Source: Dehalococcoidia bacterium
GTDB taxonomy: Bacteria > Chloroflexota > Dehalococcoidia > Tepidiformales > Tepidiformaceae
DNA: 64,000 nt
Assembly (NCBI GenBank): GCA_009841435.1
Contig: VXLW01000015.1
Location: forward strand, 1-64,000
Direction of reading: 5' to 3'
Position numbers and translations under genes: made by a program. Shown here in pieces: positions 8,202 to 17,464 of the stretch. Every line of letters starts with the position of its first letter. Position 1 is the first letter of the stretch. The notes under the pieces were generated by a model. That model did not search any database. It worked only from the letters and a program-made list of their open reading frames with translations, and was not told where the DNA came from.

Positions 8202-9397
8202 GTCGTGTAGTCGGCGTTGATGCGGATGTAGTCGGCGCTGAGGTCGCAGGTCCAGCCGGTGGCGCTTTCATCACCGGCGCCGAGGGAGACCTCGATCGAG
8301 ACCTCGTCGCCGGACATGGCGCGCGAGACCTCGGCCTCCTCGTACGGAATGGGCACAGTGCGCTCGAAGAGCTGGTGGCCGCAGACGGCCACGGTCACGG
8401 CTTCCTCAACGATGGCGACATCGGAGCGCCCAATGACGCCGACGATGCGCCCCCAGTTGGGGTCGGCGCCGTGGACCGCGGTCTTGACCAGGGGGGAGGT
8501 GCCGATATCGCGCACGAGGCGGCGGGCATCCTCGTCCGAGGCAGCGCCATTGACGGTTATCTCAATGAGCTTCGTCGCGCCCTCGCCGTCGCGGGCAATG
8601 GCCTTCGCGAGGTGGATGCAGACGGCGTCGAGGGCCTCGCGGAAGGCTTCGTAGTGCTCGCTGCCGGGGGTGATCGTCTCGCCACCGGCGGCGCCGTTCG
8701 CGAACAGCAGGACGGTGTCGCTGGGGCTCGTGTCGCCGTCGACGGTGATGAGGTTGAAGCTGCGGTCCGCCGCCTCGGAGAGGGCCGCCTGGAGGGTGTC
8801 CTGGCCGATGGGGGCATCGGTCGTGAGGTAGGCAAGCATGGTCGCCATGTTCGGGTGGATCATGCCCGAGCCCTTGGCGCAGCCACCAAGGGTGTACGGC
8901 CCGAAGCGCACCGAACAATGCTTGGGAACGAGGTCGGTCGTCATGACCGCGCGGGCGAAGTCGGGGCCGGCATCATCGGACAGCTCCACGGCCTCGATGC
9001 CCGCCTCGATCTTGTCCATGGGCAGGTAGTGGCCGATTACGCCGGTGTGGCAGACGAACATCGCTTCGGCGGGTATTCCCACTTTCCCGGCGGCCAGCTC
9101 AGCCATGCGGTAGGCGTCGCGCACACCGCGCTCGCCGGTGCTGTCGTTGGCATTGCCGCTGTTTACGACGACCGCTCTTCCTTTGCCACCCGCGAGCCGC
9201 TCTCGGTCCACGTCGATGGCAGCGCCATGGAGGCGTGTGACCGTGAAGACACCGGCCGCGGTGGCGGGGTGGTCGGATAGGAGGATGCCGAGGTCGAGCT
9301 TGTTCTCGCCGTAGGTCTTGATTCCGGCGTAGGTAGCGCCCGCGCGGTATCCCGCGGGGCTGGTCGCGCTCCCGGTCGGGTCGATCTCGATGCTCAC
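8198..9397 (-). CDS. argJ: Glutamate N-acetyltransferase / amino-acid acetyltransferase
   Basis: Recycles the acetyl group from N-acetylornithine to glutamate and, if bifunctional, also makes N-acetylglutamate from acetyl-CoA. The 399-residue precursor contains the autoproteolysis site KGSGMIHPNMATMLAYLTTD, where ArgJ proteins are cut before the catalytic Thr of MAT-ML to give alpha and beta chains. Other ArgJ motifs (NSGNAN, CHTGVIG, VDGDTSPSDT) are intact. It starts with GTG, overlapping argC by 4 bases. No separate argA or argE is seen, which fits the cyclic pathway. Confidence 0.96.
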   Translation of the reverse strand: MSIEIDPTGSATSPAGYRAGATYAGIKTYGENKLDLGILLSDHPATAAGVFTVTRLHGAAIDVDRERLAGGKGRAVVVNSGNANDSTGERGVRDAYRMAELAAGKVGIPAEAMFVCHTGVIGHYLPMDKIEAGIEAVELSDDAGPDFARAVMTTDLVPKHCSVRFGPYTLGGCAKGSGMIHPNMATMLAYLTTDAPIGQDTLQAALSEAADRSFNLITVDGDTSPSDTVLLFANGAAGGETITPGSEHYEAFREALDAVCIHLAKAIARDGEGATKLIEITVNGAASDEDARRLVRDIGTSPLVKTAVHGADPNWGRIVGVIGRSDVAIVEEAVTVAVCGHQLFERTVPIPYEEAEVSRAMSGDEVSIEVSLGAGDESATGWTCDLSADYIRINADYTT

Positions 9398-10419
9398 GGG
9401 TAGAGGGCCGGGCGGTCGAGCCCCGCCTGCTGGGGCAGGCCGAACATCAGGTTCATGTTCTCGATGGCGCTGCCGGCGGCGCCCTTCATGAGGTTGTCGA
9501 GTACGCCCACGGCGACCAGCGCGCCGTTGCGCTCGTCGACGGTGGGGTGCACGAGGCAGTCGTTACTGCCGTAGGTGTGCTTCGTGTGCGGGGGCGAGTC
9601 GGTCACGGAGGTGAAGGGCGCATCCGCATAGAAGTCGCGGTAGAGGGCGAGCGCCTGCGCGGGCGAGACGTCCTCCGCGAGGGGGGCGTAGCAGGTCGAG
9701 TGGATGCCGCGCGTCATGGGGACGAGGTGGGGCACGAAGGTAACGGCAACGTCCGGTCCCTCGCGCAACCGCGAGAGCTCCTGCGCCATCTCGGGCTGGT
9801 GGTTGTGGTTCGCGACGCGGTAGGCGGAAACGTCCTCGTTGACATCGCTGTAGCTGAAGCCGCCGCCCGTGCCACGGCCCGCACCGGAGATGCCCGACTT
9901 GGCATCGACGAACACGCGAGGCTCGACGATGCCGGCGGCAACGGCGGGGGCGAGGGCGAGGATGGTCGCGGCCGGGTAGCAGCCGGGGTTGGCGACAAGG
10001 TCGGCGCCGGCGATGTCGGTCGCGTACAACTCGGCGAGGCCGTAGACGGCACGACCGAGAAGGCCCGGAGCGGGGTGCTCGGCGCCGAACCACTGGGCGA
10101 ACGCTTCGGGCTCGCGCAGGCGGAAGTCGGCGGCGATGTCGATGACGCGCACGCCCTGCTCGACGAGCGGGGCACAGGCCTCGGCGCTCGCGCCGGTCGG
10201 CAGCGCCGAGAAGACGACGTCGACCTCAGCCTCAATCTCGCCCGTGATGGGGAAATCGGCGTAGGCGGCGAGGTGGGGGAAGGCTTCTCCCAGCTTCTGG
10301 CCCGCGAGGGAGCGGCCCGTGGCAGCGACGAGCTCGGCCTCGGGATGGTTCCAGAGCAGGCGCGCCGCTTCCATCCCCGCGAAACCGGTGACGTTGATGA
10401 TGCCTGCCCGAACCGTCAT
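9394..10419 (-). CDS. argC: N-acetyl-gamma-glutamyl-phosphate reductase
   Basis: NADPH-dependent reduction of N-acetylglutamyl phosphate to the semialdehyde, third step of arginine synthesis. The 341-residue protein begins MTVRAGIINVTGFAG (nucleotide-binding GxxGxxG-like loop) and has the active-site cysteine in ANPGCYPAATIL. I rejected a longer upstream frame because it runs into the divergent MBL gene and has no family similarity. It is the first gene of the arginine block. A GACAAT hexamer 6 nt upstream of the ATG could be the -10 of a leaderless transcript. Confidence 0.95.
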   Translation of the reverse strand: MTVRAGIINVTGFAGMEAARLLWNHPEAELVAATGRSLAGQKLGEAFPHLAAYADFPITGEIEAEVDVVFSALPTGASAEACAPLVEQGVRVIDIAADFRLREPEAFAQWFGAEHPAPGLLGRAVYGLAELYATDIAGADLVANPGCYPAATILALAPAVAAGIVEPRVFVDAKSGISGAGRGTGGGFSYSDVNEDVSAYRVANHNHQPEMAQELSRLREGPDVAVTFVPHLVPMTRGIHSTCYAPLAEDVSPAQALALYRDFYADAPFTSVTDSPPHTKHTYGSNDCLVHPTVDERNGALVAVGVLDNLMKGAAGSAIENMNLMFGLPQQAGLDRPALYP

Positions 10420-10488
10420 ATCCGCATTGTCTCGCCTGTTGCGGGCAGGCGCGAACGCGCCTCGCGCGGGCGCAGTAGGATGCCGGCC

Positions 10489-11214
10489 ATGTCGCTCGAC
10501 CTGACCTTCATCGGCACGGGGAACGCGTTCGCCGCCGGGGGACTCTGCTGGAACGGGTTCCTTGCGAACGGCCGCTACCTCTTCGAGGCGCCTCCGCAGG
10601 CCCTCATGTCGCTGCACCGCGTCGGCGTGGATCCGAACGGGGTCGAGGCGGTCGTGCTGAGCCACCACCACGGTGACCACTTCCTGGGCCTGCCGTTCCT
10701 GCTGCTGCACTGGAAGCACCAGGGCCGGGAGACCCCGGTCACGATCGTGGGCCCGCCGGAGACGGAGCGACTGGCCCGCGAGATCGGCGGGACCGTCTAC
10801 CCGGGGCTGTTCGAGGGCGACTTCGGCATCGAGTGGCGGGAACTGGCCGCCGGCGACTCCACCACGGTCGGGGACCTGACGGTCGAGGCGGTGGCGGTCG
10901 AGCACGACAACCGGCTGTCGCTCAACCTCGGGTACCAGGCCCGGCTGGAGGGCGAGCGCTTCGCGTACACGGGAGACACGCGCCTCTGCGACGCCGTTTT
11001 CGACCTGGCGCGCGAGGCGGACGTGCTCGTGGCCGAGTGCGCCTCACGCGACATCCCCATCCCGATCCACATGAACCTGGTCGACGACATCCCCGAGCTA
11101 CACGCGGCAATGCCCCCCTCGGCAAGGCTCGTGCTGACGCACGTCACGCCGGACGTGGAGACGGACCTGGCGCGCACGGTGGTCGCGAAGGACTACGAGA
11201 CCTACCGCTTCTAG
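10489..11214 (+). CDS. MBL-fold metallohydrolase (ribonuclease Z-like)
   Basis: A 241-residue metallo-beta-lactamase-fold hydrolase. The zinc-binding HxHxDH motif is present as SHHHGDHFLGL near residue 60; further ligands are plausible in EHDNR, YTGDTRLCD and LTHVTPD. The layout resembles RNase Z / PhnP-type phosphodiesterases rather than beta-lactamases, but the substrate is unknown. The start is supported by a -10-like TAGGAT at 10476-10481 followed by 7 nt and ATG. An in-frame ATG at 10480 would fall inside that hexamer. It is divergent from argC. Confidence 0.85.
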   Translation: MSLDLTFIGTGNAFAAGGLCWNGFLANGRYLFEAPPQALMSLHRVGVDPNGVEAVVLSHHHGDHFLGLPFLLLHWKHQGRETPVTIVGPPETERLAREIGGTVYPGLFEGDFGIEWRELAAGDSTTVGDLTVEAVAVEHDNRLSLNLGYQARLEGERFAYTGDTRLCDAVFDLAREADVLVAECASRDIPIPIHMNLVDDIPELHAAMPPSARLVLTHVTPDVETDLARTVVAKDYETYRF

Positions 11215-11258
11215 CCAGCGAGCGGCATACCGGAAGGGCCTGCGCTAGAATCGCGGCC

Positions 11259-12449
11259 ATGGCACATCGACTACGCGGCGCGTCCGCCATCACCGGTCTC
11301 GGCATTACGCCCATGGGGCGCATCTACGGCAAGAGCTCGACCGATTTTGCGGTCGATGCCGTACGCCTCGCCATCGCCGATGCAGGGCTCGAGAAGTCCG
11401 ACATCGACGGCCTGCTCATCAACGCCGGCATCACCGGGTTTTCCGGCCAGGGCGTGAGCCTTCAGCTCCAGAACGCCCTCGGCATGGGCAACCTCCGCCT
11501 TCTGAACCACATGAACGCGGCCGGTTCGACGGCGGCGCAGATGGTGCAGTACGCGACGATGGCAATCGACGCGGGCATGGCCACGCACGTGGTCTGCGTC
11601 TTCGCCGACGCTCCCCTGCAGCAGGGCGGTTCCTCGGCTGCGGCCTATGGCAACGCCGGTCGCCGGGCGGGTCCGACTGGCATCCTCGGGCTCTCGGCGG
11701 GCGCGGGGCACTTCGGCGCCAACACCTCGTACGCGCTTGCCGCCCGACGGCACATGTCGCTCTACGGCACGACGCAGGACCAGCTCGGGGCGATCGCCGT
11801 GGCGGAGCGCTCGTGGGCGACGATGAACCCGCACGCGAAGATGCGGGACCCGCTCACGCTGGAGGAGTACCACGCCTCCCGCTGGATCGTGGAGCCGCTC
11901 CACCTGCTCGACTGTTGCCTCGTCTCGAACGGCGCGGTGGCGGTGATCGTGAGCCCGCCGGAGCAGGCGAAGGACATGCCGCAGCCGCCCGTGTACGTCC
12001 ATGGGATGGGCCAGGGGCACCCGGGCGACAGCAGGCACGCGGGCGACTCGCCTGAGACGGAGACCGGGGCGCGACTGGCCGCGGAGACGGTCTTCGGCAT
12101 GGCGGGCGTGGGCCCCGAGGACATCGATGTCTGCGAGCTGTACGACTGCTACACCTACACCGTGCTCGTCACGCTCGAGGACTACGGCTTCTGCAAGAAG
12201 GGCGAGGGCGGCGCCTTCGTGGAGGACGGCAAGCTCGGCCCGGGGGGCTCACTCCCGACCAACACGGGCGGCGGGCAGCTCTCGGCCTACTACATGTGGG
12301 GCATGACCCCCCTGAGCGAAGCGATCATCCAGGGACGGGGTCAGGGCGGGGAGCGCCAGGTCGAGAAGAACGACCTCATCCTTTCGACGGGCAACGGGGG
12401 GGCGCTGAGCTATCACGCCTCGCTCATCCTGAGCCCGCACGCGAACTGA
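11259..12449 (+). CDS. Thiolase-like protein (SCP-x / Ltp2 type)
   Basis: A 396-residue thiolase-superfamily protein of the SCP2-thiolase-like branch. The catalytic cysteine motif of true thiolases (CxSG) is replaced by NAAGST near residue 88, and the usual C-terminal GH motif is replaced by SAYYMWG. The conserved CELYDCYTYT and TNTGGG segments remain. Loss of the nucleophile together with an adjacent DUF35 partner is the arrangement of Ltp2-type aldolases, which cleave acyl-CoA side chains (known for steroid degradation). That role here is inference. TAGAAT lies 7 nt before the ATG, consistent with a leaderless mRNA. Confidence 0.85.
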   Translation: MAHRLRGASAITGLGITPMGRIYGKSSTDFAVDAVRLAIADAGLEKSDIDGLLINAGITGFSGQGVSLQLQNALGMGNLRLLNHMNAAGSTAAQMVQYATMAIDAGMATHVVCVFADAPLQQGGSSAAAYGNAGRRAGPTGILGLSAGAGHFGANTSYALAARRHMSLYGTTQDQLGAIAVAERSWATMNPHAKMRDPLTLEEYHASRWIVEPLHLLDCCLVSNGAVAVIVSPPEQAKDMPQPPVYVHGMGQGHPGDSRHAGDSPETETGARLAAETVFGMAGVGPEDIDVCELYDCYTYTVLVTLEDYGFCKKGEGGAFVEDGKLGPGGSLPTNTGGGQLSAYYMWGMTPLSEAIIQGRGQGGERQVEKNDLILSTGNGGALSYHASLILSPHAN

Positions 12450-12460
12450 GGCGACGCACG

Positions 12461-12874
12461 ATGGCCGACTCCCCACCCGTGAAGCCCGTCTCCCAGCCCG
12501 ATGAGCTGACGGAACCCTTCTTCGCCGCCGGCAAGGAGGGCCGCCTGCTGCTCGCCACCTGCGACATGTGCGGCGAGATGCGCCTCCCCACGTCCCCTAC
12601 CTGCCCCACCTGCCTCGCCGAGGGGATCAGCTGGAAAGAGGTGAGCGGGCGCGGGACCGTCTACACGTTCGGGATCATGCACCAGCGCTACCACCCCGCC
12701 TGGGAACCGGACTTGCCCTACAACATCGCGGTCGTGGAGCTGGACGAAGGGCCGCGCATGCCCGCGAACATCATCGGCGTCCCGAACGACGAGATCGTCG
12801 TCGGCATGCCCGTCGAGGTGGTGTGGGAGCACGAAGGGGAGGCGCCCGTCCCCCGCTTCCGCCCCGTGGCCTGA
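12461..12874 (+). CDS. Zn-ribbon / OB-fold protein (DUF35)
   Basis: A 137-residue DUF35 protein. The N-terminal rubredoxin-like zinc ribbon has cysteines in CDMCGEMRLP and CPTCLAEG, followed by an OB-fold (SGRGTVYTFGIMH onward). Such proteins act as acyl-CoA-binding partners of thiolase-like or MaoC-like enzymes. It starts 11 bases after the thiolase-like gene, so the two are almost certainly co-transcribed and probably form a complex. Family assignment is firm; substrate unknown. Confidence 0.85.
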   Translation: MADSPPVKPVSQPDELTEPFFAAGKEGRLLLATCDMCGEMRLPTSPTCPTCLAEGISWKEVSGRGTVYTFGIMHQRYHPAWEPDLPYNIAVVELDEGPRMPANIIGVPNDEIVVGMPVEVVWEHEGEAPVPRFRPVA

Positions 12875-12879
12875 CGCCC

Positions 12880-13275
12880 ATGCCGCAGGGGGCACTCAGC
12901 ATCGTCCTCTGGGCGACCGACTTGAATGGCTTCGCGGCGTTCCTGACCGACGTTGCCGGTGCGACGCTGGAGACACGCCACCCCGGCTTCGCCGGGCTCG
13001 CCCTGCAAGGCGCGGAGATCCAACTGCACTCGGACGAGTCGTACGAGGGGCACCCGTGGCGTCAGGCGCTCGCCAACGAGGGGGCGGCGCGGGGTATCGG
13101 GGCGGAGGTGCGAATCCAGGTGGACGCGATCGACGCGCGGCACCGGAAGGCAATCGAGATGGGCTACGTCAGCATCCAGCCGCCGCACGACGACGGGACG
13201 GGGCGGACGTGCCAGATCATGGGGCCGGACGGGTACTTCTTCACGCTCTGGGAGCCGCAGATCGGCGGGACGTAG
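12880..13275 (+). CDS. VOC / glyoxalase-fold protein
   Basis: A 131-residue vicinal-oxygen-chelate fold protein. It has the typical opening strand (ALSIVLWATDLNGFAAFLTD), a metal-region segment (AEIQLHSDESY) and the closing GPDGYFFTLWEP motif of the family. The specific reaction (lyase, isomerase, dioxygenase or binding) cannot be told. It starts 5 bases after the DUF35 gene, so it is the third gene of that small operon. It is convergent with the SDR gene that follows. Confidence 0.75.
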   Translation: MPQGALSIVLWATDLNGFAAFLTDVAGATLETRHPGFAGLALQGAEIQLHSDESYEGHPWRQALANEGAARGIGAEVRIQVDAIDARHRKAIEMGYVSIQPPHDDGTGRTCQIMGPDGYFFTLWEPQIGGT

Positions 13276-13280
13276 GGCGG

Positions 13281-14075
13281 CTACCAGGCCGTCCAGCCGC
13301 CGTCGACGAGGATCGTCTGGCCGGTGACGAAGTCGCTGGCGTCGCTCGCGAGAAAGATGACGGCCCCCGCCAACTCGTGGGGCTGTCCCCAGCGGCCCAT
13401 GGGCGTGCGGTCTTCGATGAAGGCCTTGCGTTCGGGGTCTTCGTAAAGCGGGCGGGTCAGGTCCGTCTCGAAATAGGTGGGGGCGAGACCGTTCACCTGG
13501 ACTGTGGCGTCGGCCCACTCAATCGCGAGCACCTTCGTGAGCTGGTCAATGGCGCCCTTGGACGAGGCGTAGGCGGCCTGGTTCGGCAGGGCGACGCTGC
13601 CAAGGATGCTGGAGACGTTGATGAGCTTCCCGGAGCCCTGCGCGACGAAATGCCGGCCCGCTGCCCGGGCGCCGTTGTAGTAGCCCTTCAGGTTGACCTG
13701 AAGGACGGAGTCGAACTCGTCCGGAGTGAGCTCGAGGGCCGGTTTGCGGACGTTCATGCCGGCGTTGTTCACAAGGATGTCGAGGCGGCCGAGGCGCTCG
13801 ACAGTCGTCGAAACAAGCACTTCGCACGCCTCGGGAGAGGTCACGTCGGTGGGAACGGCGATGGCGCGCCGGCCGAGCGCCTCTACCTCTTCGACCAGGG
13901 ACTCGAGCTCCGAGGCGGTGCGGCTGGCGAGGGCGAGATCGGCTCCCGCGGCGGCCAGCGCGAGGGCCATCGTCCGGCCGAGGCCGCGCCCGGCGCCCGT
14001 CATGATGGCGACGCGTCCGGTGAGGTCGAAGAGCTGCGTACCGCGCAGCTCGGGGCGGTCGTTCGGGGGGCTCAT
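13281..14075 (-). CDS. Short-chain dehydrogenase/reductase
   Basis: A 264-residue classical SDR. It carries the TGAGRGLG nucleotide loop (residues 26-33), NNAG near 107, Ser in NVSSILGS and the YASSKGA catalytic Tyr-Lys pair. The C-terminus ends with the QTILVDGGW motif common to 3-oxoacyl-ACP reductase / gluconate 5-dehydrogenase-like enzymes. The N-terminal LFDLTGRVAIMTGAGRGLG pattern most resembles gluconate 5-dehydrogenase-type SDRs, but the substrate is uncertain. The start overlaps the ABC permease stop by 4 bases. Confidence 0.85.
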   Translation of the reverse strand: MSPPNDRPELRGTQLFDLTGRVAIMTGAGRGLGRTMALALAAAGADLALASRTASELESLVEEVEALGRRAIAVPTDVTSPEACEVLVSTTVERLGRLDILVNNAGMNVRKPALELTPDEFDSVLQVNLKGYYNGARAAGRHFVAQGSGKLINVSSILGSVALPNQAAYASSKGAIDQLTKVLAIEWADATVQVNGLAPTYFETDLTRPLYEDPERKAFIEDRTPMGRWGQPHELAGAVIFLASDASDFVTGQTILVDGGWTAW

Positions 14076-17000
14076 TCGTAGCGGAGGGCCTCGGCGACGG
14101 CAACGCGGGAGGCGCTCTGGGCAGGGAACCAGGTCATGATCATCGAGGCTCCAAAGGCGATTCCGCAGATGACGATAAGTTGGAGCCAGGGAACGATGAA
14201 GTCCCCGCCCTCGGAGGCTTCACCAATACCACCGGAGGTAAAGAGAACCCACGAGAGGGAGACCCCGAGCACGGCCCCCAGGATGATCCCGGAGAGGGCA
14301 ACGAAGCCGGACTCGAAGACGAAGCTGAGGGCGACCATCGAGCGCTGGTAGCCGATGGCGCGGAGCATGCCGATCTGCTGGCGGCGCTCGACGACGGCGC
14401 GGAAGGCGATTACGCCGAGCGCGGCGATGCCGATAATCAGGCCGAGCCCCATGAATCCCTGGAAGAGCAGGAGGAAGCCCTGCGAGGCGGCGCGCTGGTC
14501 GTCGAGCAGCTTCTGGAACGACTCGGCCGAAGCCTGGGGCAGGCCCGATTCGATGGACTTGGCGAAGGCTTCCTGGTCGGTTCCGTCACGGTTCTTGAGG
14601 ACGAAGCGCTGGGAGTCGGAGTCGGGGAAGGCGGCGACGACGGTGTCGCGCTGCACGATGATGCCGTTCCAGAAGATGTCGCCGGGGTCGTCCATTTGTC
14701 CGATCACGGTGACGGAGGTGTTGAGGTCGGTCCCGGGTGCGTGGAGATGCAGCGTGAACGGTTCGAAGCCCTCCCCCACAAGGGCGGGGTCGAGCGTGAG
14801 CAGTGCGAACTCGGAGAATTCGGCGCCCGCGGCGTCCGTGAGCTCGCCCGGGATGACGGCAAGGGTGGGGTCGCTGGCCACCGCGGCCCAGACCTCTTCG
14901 TCGCTTCCGTAGCCGGCAGCGCGCCGCTTGAGCTCGAACTCGTTCGTGGCGAAGAAGGCGGCGTCGGCGCCGATCACGGTGAAGGTGCCGGCAACGCCGG
15001 GGCCAGACGGGGCATCGACGAATATTTCGGTCTCGCCCGCCCAGGCGATACGTTGCTCGCTGACGGCGACGATGGGCGTGGTGTCGACGCCGTTCTCCTC
15101 CAACGTCGCCACAAGGTCATCCGTGCGGTTGTTGCTGTTGACGAAGACGATCGTGTCGAAGCCGCCCTTCGCGTCGTCGGAGAGGAAGATGTTGGTGAAG
15201 TTGTCGTTGACGGTGGAGAACATGACGAGGGAGAAGGTGATGAGGCCAATCATCATGATCGTCATGCCGGTCCTCATACGGGCGGTAAGGGGGTAAGCGA
15301 CGGCGGTCTTGACAGCGGGCACGATGCGTCCCAGCCGCGCCCCCAGGGTGGCGATGGGCGGGAGCAGGATGTCGGCGTTGTAGACGACGAGGAAGGTGCC
15401 GCAGGCGACCATGACGATACCGCTGAGGAAGAAGAGCTCGGGCCCCCCCTCGAGGTCGCCGATGATGAAGTCGAGGGCGCCGGCGGGGGATACGTACCAG
15501 AAGGCAAGCAGCAAGCAGGCGAGGATCGTGAACGAGATGCGTTCGTGGAGGCGGAAGTAGCGCAGCGTGAAGGCGGCCCAGCCGAAGGCGAGTGACATTC
15601 CGCCAGCGAAGAAGAAATAGCTGTTGGAGGAGAAGGCCCACTCCATGAAGAGCGCGGCGAGGGCCAGCCCCACGACCCCGAAACCGGCACCCCACGCGAT
15701 CGGCCGGTCACGGTCCTGGGAGGCAATCAGGACGAGGCCGACGGGAGGCAGGAGGATGCCGAAGACGATGAGCCAGAAGCTCACCTGCGGGTTGCGATCA
15801 CGCATGACGCGGACGATCAGCAGCGCGACGACGTAGAAGGGAATCAGGGGGACGAGCAAGAACGGCCACAGGGGTATGCGCTGCCCGGCGATGCGCTCGT
15901 GCCGCGGCGCGCCAAAGTTCTGCCGCCGGAGCATGTGGACGTACGGCCCGACAAGCCCGAACAGAAGGGCGATCGAGAACAGCGGCGCGAAGTCTGGGAG
16001 GCGGTAGAGGGCGAAGACGCTCACGGCGATGGCCCCGCCGGCAACCGCCGCGTTGAGCACGGCCCGTGCGTATCCCCTCCAGGTTGCCGCCTCGGGATTC
16101 GTGGCGATGGGCTCCGGGAGGTCGCGGATGGCGGCCACGATGTTGAGGCGGCTGGCGCGCACGGCAGCGAAGAAGATAACGACGAAGGTCGAGATGACGC
16201 CGAGGCAGAAAGCGACGACGAGACTGCGCGGCGTGAGGTTCGTGCGCAGCTCAAGGCCAAGCCCTGCTTCGGCGAAGGCGTTGATGAGCGCCACCATGCC
16301 GAACGTCACGAAGACGCCCGCGACAAGGCCGACGACGGCGGCGCCGAGGTCGTAGCCCATGCCCTCGGCGAGGAAGGACTCGACAAGATGCCGGCGCTTG
16401 GCGCCGACTGCGCGGGCCATGCCCATCTCCGGCTTCCGTTCGGCCGCCAGCATGATGAAGATGAGGAAGATGAGGAGGATGCCGGCGGCGATCGAGAACA
16501 ACCCAAAGATGATGAAGACGGTGGTGAAGACGCTGCCGACGAGCTTGGCGATCTCGATTGCGTCTTTTTTCAGGGGCTGGACCTCGTAGGGCGTGCCATC
16601 GATGACCTCGTTGAGCTTCTCCTCCACCACATCAGAGCGTTCCAGCCCATCGCGCACGCCGCCCGCGTTCGTGACGACGACGGCATAGGCGACCTCGTCC
16701 AATTCGAGGATCCCGGAGAGGAAGTCGAAGCTGACCGTGCCGCCCGGGTACTCCGAAGCGCCGATGTTGAAGGTGCCGCTGAGGAAGCTGTTGGGAGCGA
16801 TCGCGGCGACGACGACCTCCACCGGGTAGCCGCCCAGGAGCAGCACGAGTGTCTGCCCAACCTCCGCGTCGATCTCGCCGGCAAGGTCCTCGTTGACGAC
16901 GATCTCGTTACCGCTGACCGTCACCACGTTCCCGTTGAGGTCGCGGAGCGAGCCGAAGGGCGCTGCCGCGGTGGTGTCGTAGGCGACGATGGTGGCGCCG

Positions 17001-17455
17001 GCCTCGTTCAGGCCTGTGGCCGTGTTGATAACGGGGAGCGTCTCCAAAAGGATTGGCAGGAAGCCATCGATATCGGGGTCGTTGGCGAATCGCTCCTCCC
17101 AGGCGGCAACTTCCTCGAGGGGAATGACGCGCTCGTCCTCGGGGCGCGGGCTGCCTTCCTCGTCCCAGACGATGAGCATGTCGGTCTCGCCGGCGAGCTG
17201 GTAGATATCGTCGGTGACCGTGCTCGAGACGGTGTCGCCGGTGCCGAAAGCGACGGTCATGATGACAGTCGCAAGCATGAGGCCGAAGACGATGAGGGTG
17301 GTCTGGGCGCGGCGGCGGGGGATGTTGCGCAGGCCCGTCTTGAACATCACCGGGTTGCGGAAGGCCACCCACGCCAGCAGCACGAGGATGGCGAGCGTGA
17401 TGATGACCACCACCACGGCGATCGTGTTCATGGAGACGCCGAACAGTTCGTCCAT
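14072..17455 (-). CDS. Large FtsX/MacB-type ABC transporter permease
   Basis: An 1127-residue permease with two MacB/FtsX-type halves. After an N-terminal membrane helix (residues 8-30) there is an extracytoplasmic MacB core-like domain (about 60-300), then three to four helices (about 305-440). A middle block of several extra helices spans about 465-700. A second extracytoplasmic domain precedes a final FtsX helix cluster (about 1000-1127). The second half (AFRAVVERRQQIGMLRAIGY) carries the typical FtsX motif. It works with the ATPase encoded 9 bases upstream. Likely an exporter of lipids, lipoproteins or peptides; substrate unknown. Confidence 0.85.
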   Translation of the reverse strand: MDELFGVSMNTIAVVVVIITLAILVLLAWVAFRNPVMFKTGLRNIPRRRAQTTLIVFGLMLATVIMTVAFGTGDTVSSTVTDDIYQLAGETDMLIVWDEEGSPRPEDERVIPLEEVAAWEERFANDPDIDGFLPILLETLPVINTATGLNEAGATIVAYDTTAAAPFGSLRDLNGNVVTVSGNEIVVNEDLAGEIDAEVGQTLVLLLGGYPVEVVVAAIAPNSFLSGTFNIGASEYPGGTVSFDFLSGILELDEVAYAVVVTNAGGVRDGLERSDVVEEKLNEVIDGTPYEVQPLKKDAIEIAKLVGSVFTTVFIIFGLFSIAAGILLIFLIFIMLAAERKPEMGMARAVGAKRRHLVESFLAEGMGYDLGAAVVGLVAGVFVTFGMVALINAFAEAGLGLELRTNLTPRSLVVAFCLGVISTFVVIFFAAVRASRLNIVAAIRDLPEPIATNPEAATWRGYARAVLNAAVAGGAIAVSVFALYRLPDFAPLFSIALLFGLVGPYVHMLRRQNFGAPRHERIAGQRIPLWPFLLVPLIPFYVVALLIVRVMRDRNPQVSFWLIVFGILLPPVGLVLIASQDRDRPIAWGAGFGVVGLALAALFMEWAFSSNSYFFFAGGMSLAFGWAAFTLRYFRLHERISFTILACLLLAFWYVSPAGALDFIIGDLEGGPELFFLSGIVMVACGTFLVVYNADILLPPIATLGARLGRIVPAVKTAVAYPLTARMRTGMTIMMIGLITFSLVMFSTVNDNFTNIFLSDDAKGGFDTIVFVNSNNRTDDLVATLEENGVDTTPIVAVSEQRIAWAGETEIFVDAPSGPGVAGTFTVIGADAAFFATNEFELKRRAAGYGSDEEVWAAVASDPTLAVIPGELTDAAGAEFSEFALLTLDPALVGEGFEPFTLHLHAPGTDLNTSVTVIGQMDDPGDIFWNGIIVQRDTVVAAFPDSDSQRFVLKNRDGTDQEAFAKSIESGLPQASAESFQKLLDDQRAASQGFLLLFQGFMGLGLIIGIAALGVIAFRAVVERRQQIGMLRAIGYQRSMVALSFVFESGFVALSGIILGAVLGVSLSWVLFTSGGIGEASEGGDFIVPWLQLIVICGIAFGASMIMTWFPAQSASRVAVAEALRYE

Positions 17456-17464
17456 GGCCGTTCG

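Noticed and set aside
6154-8274. 706-codon frame extending argD upstream
   Set aside because: The added N-terminal 310 codons are Arg/Pro-rich shadow sequence of argB; argD homology begins at MSDWIERD.
10433-10451. CGCCTG/CAGGCG palindrome shared by the argC gap and the ABC exporter leader (18211-18227)
   Set aside because: Only six bases per arm with different loops; short GC-rich palindromes are expected by chance here, so I did not call a shared operator.
10433-10480. ARG-box-like operator for the arginine block
   Set aside because: No AT-rich ARG box resembling the ArgR consensus is present in the gap.
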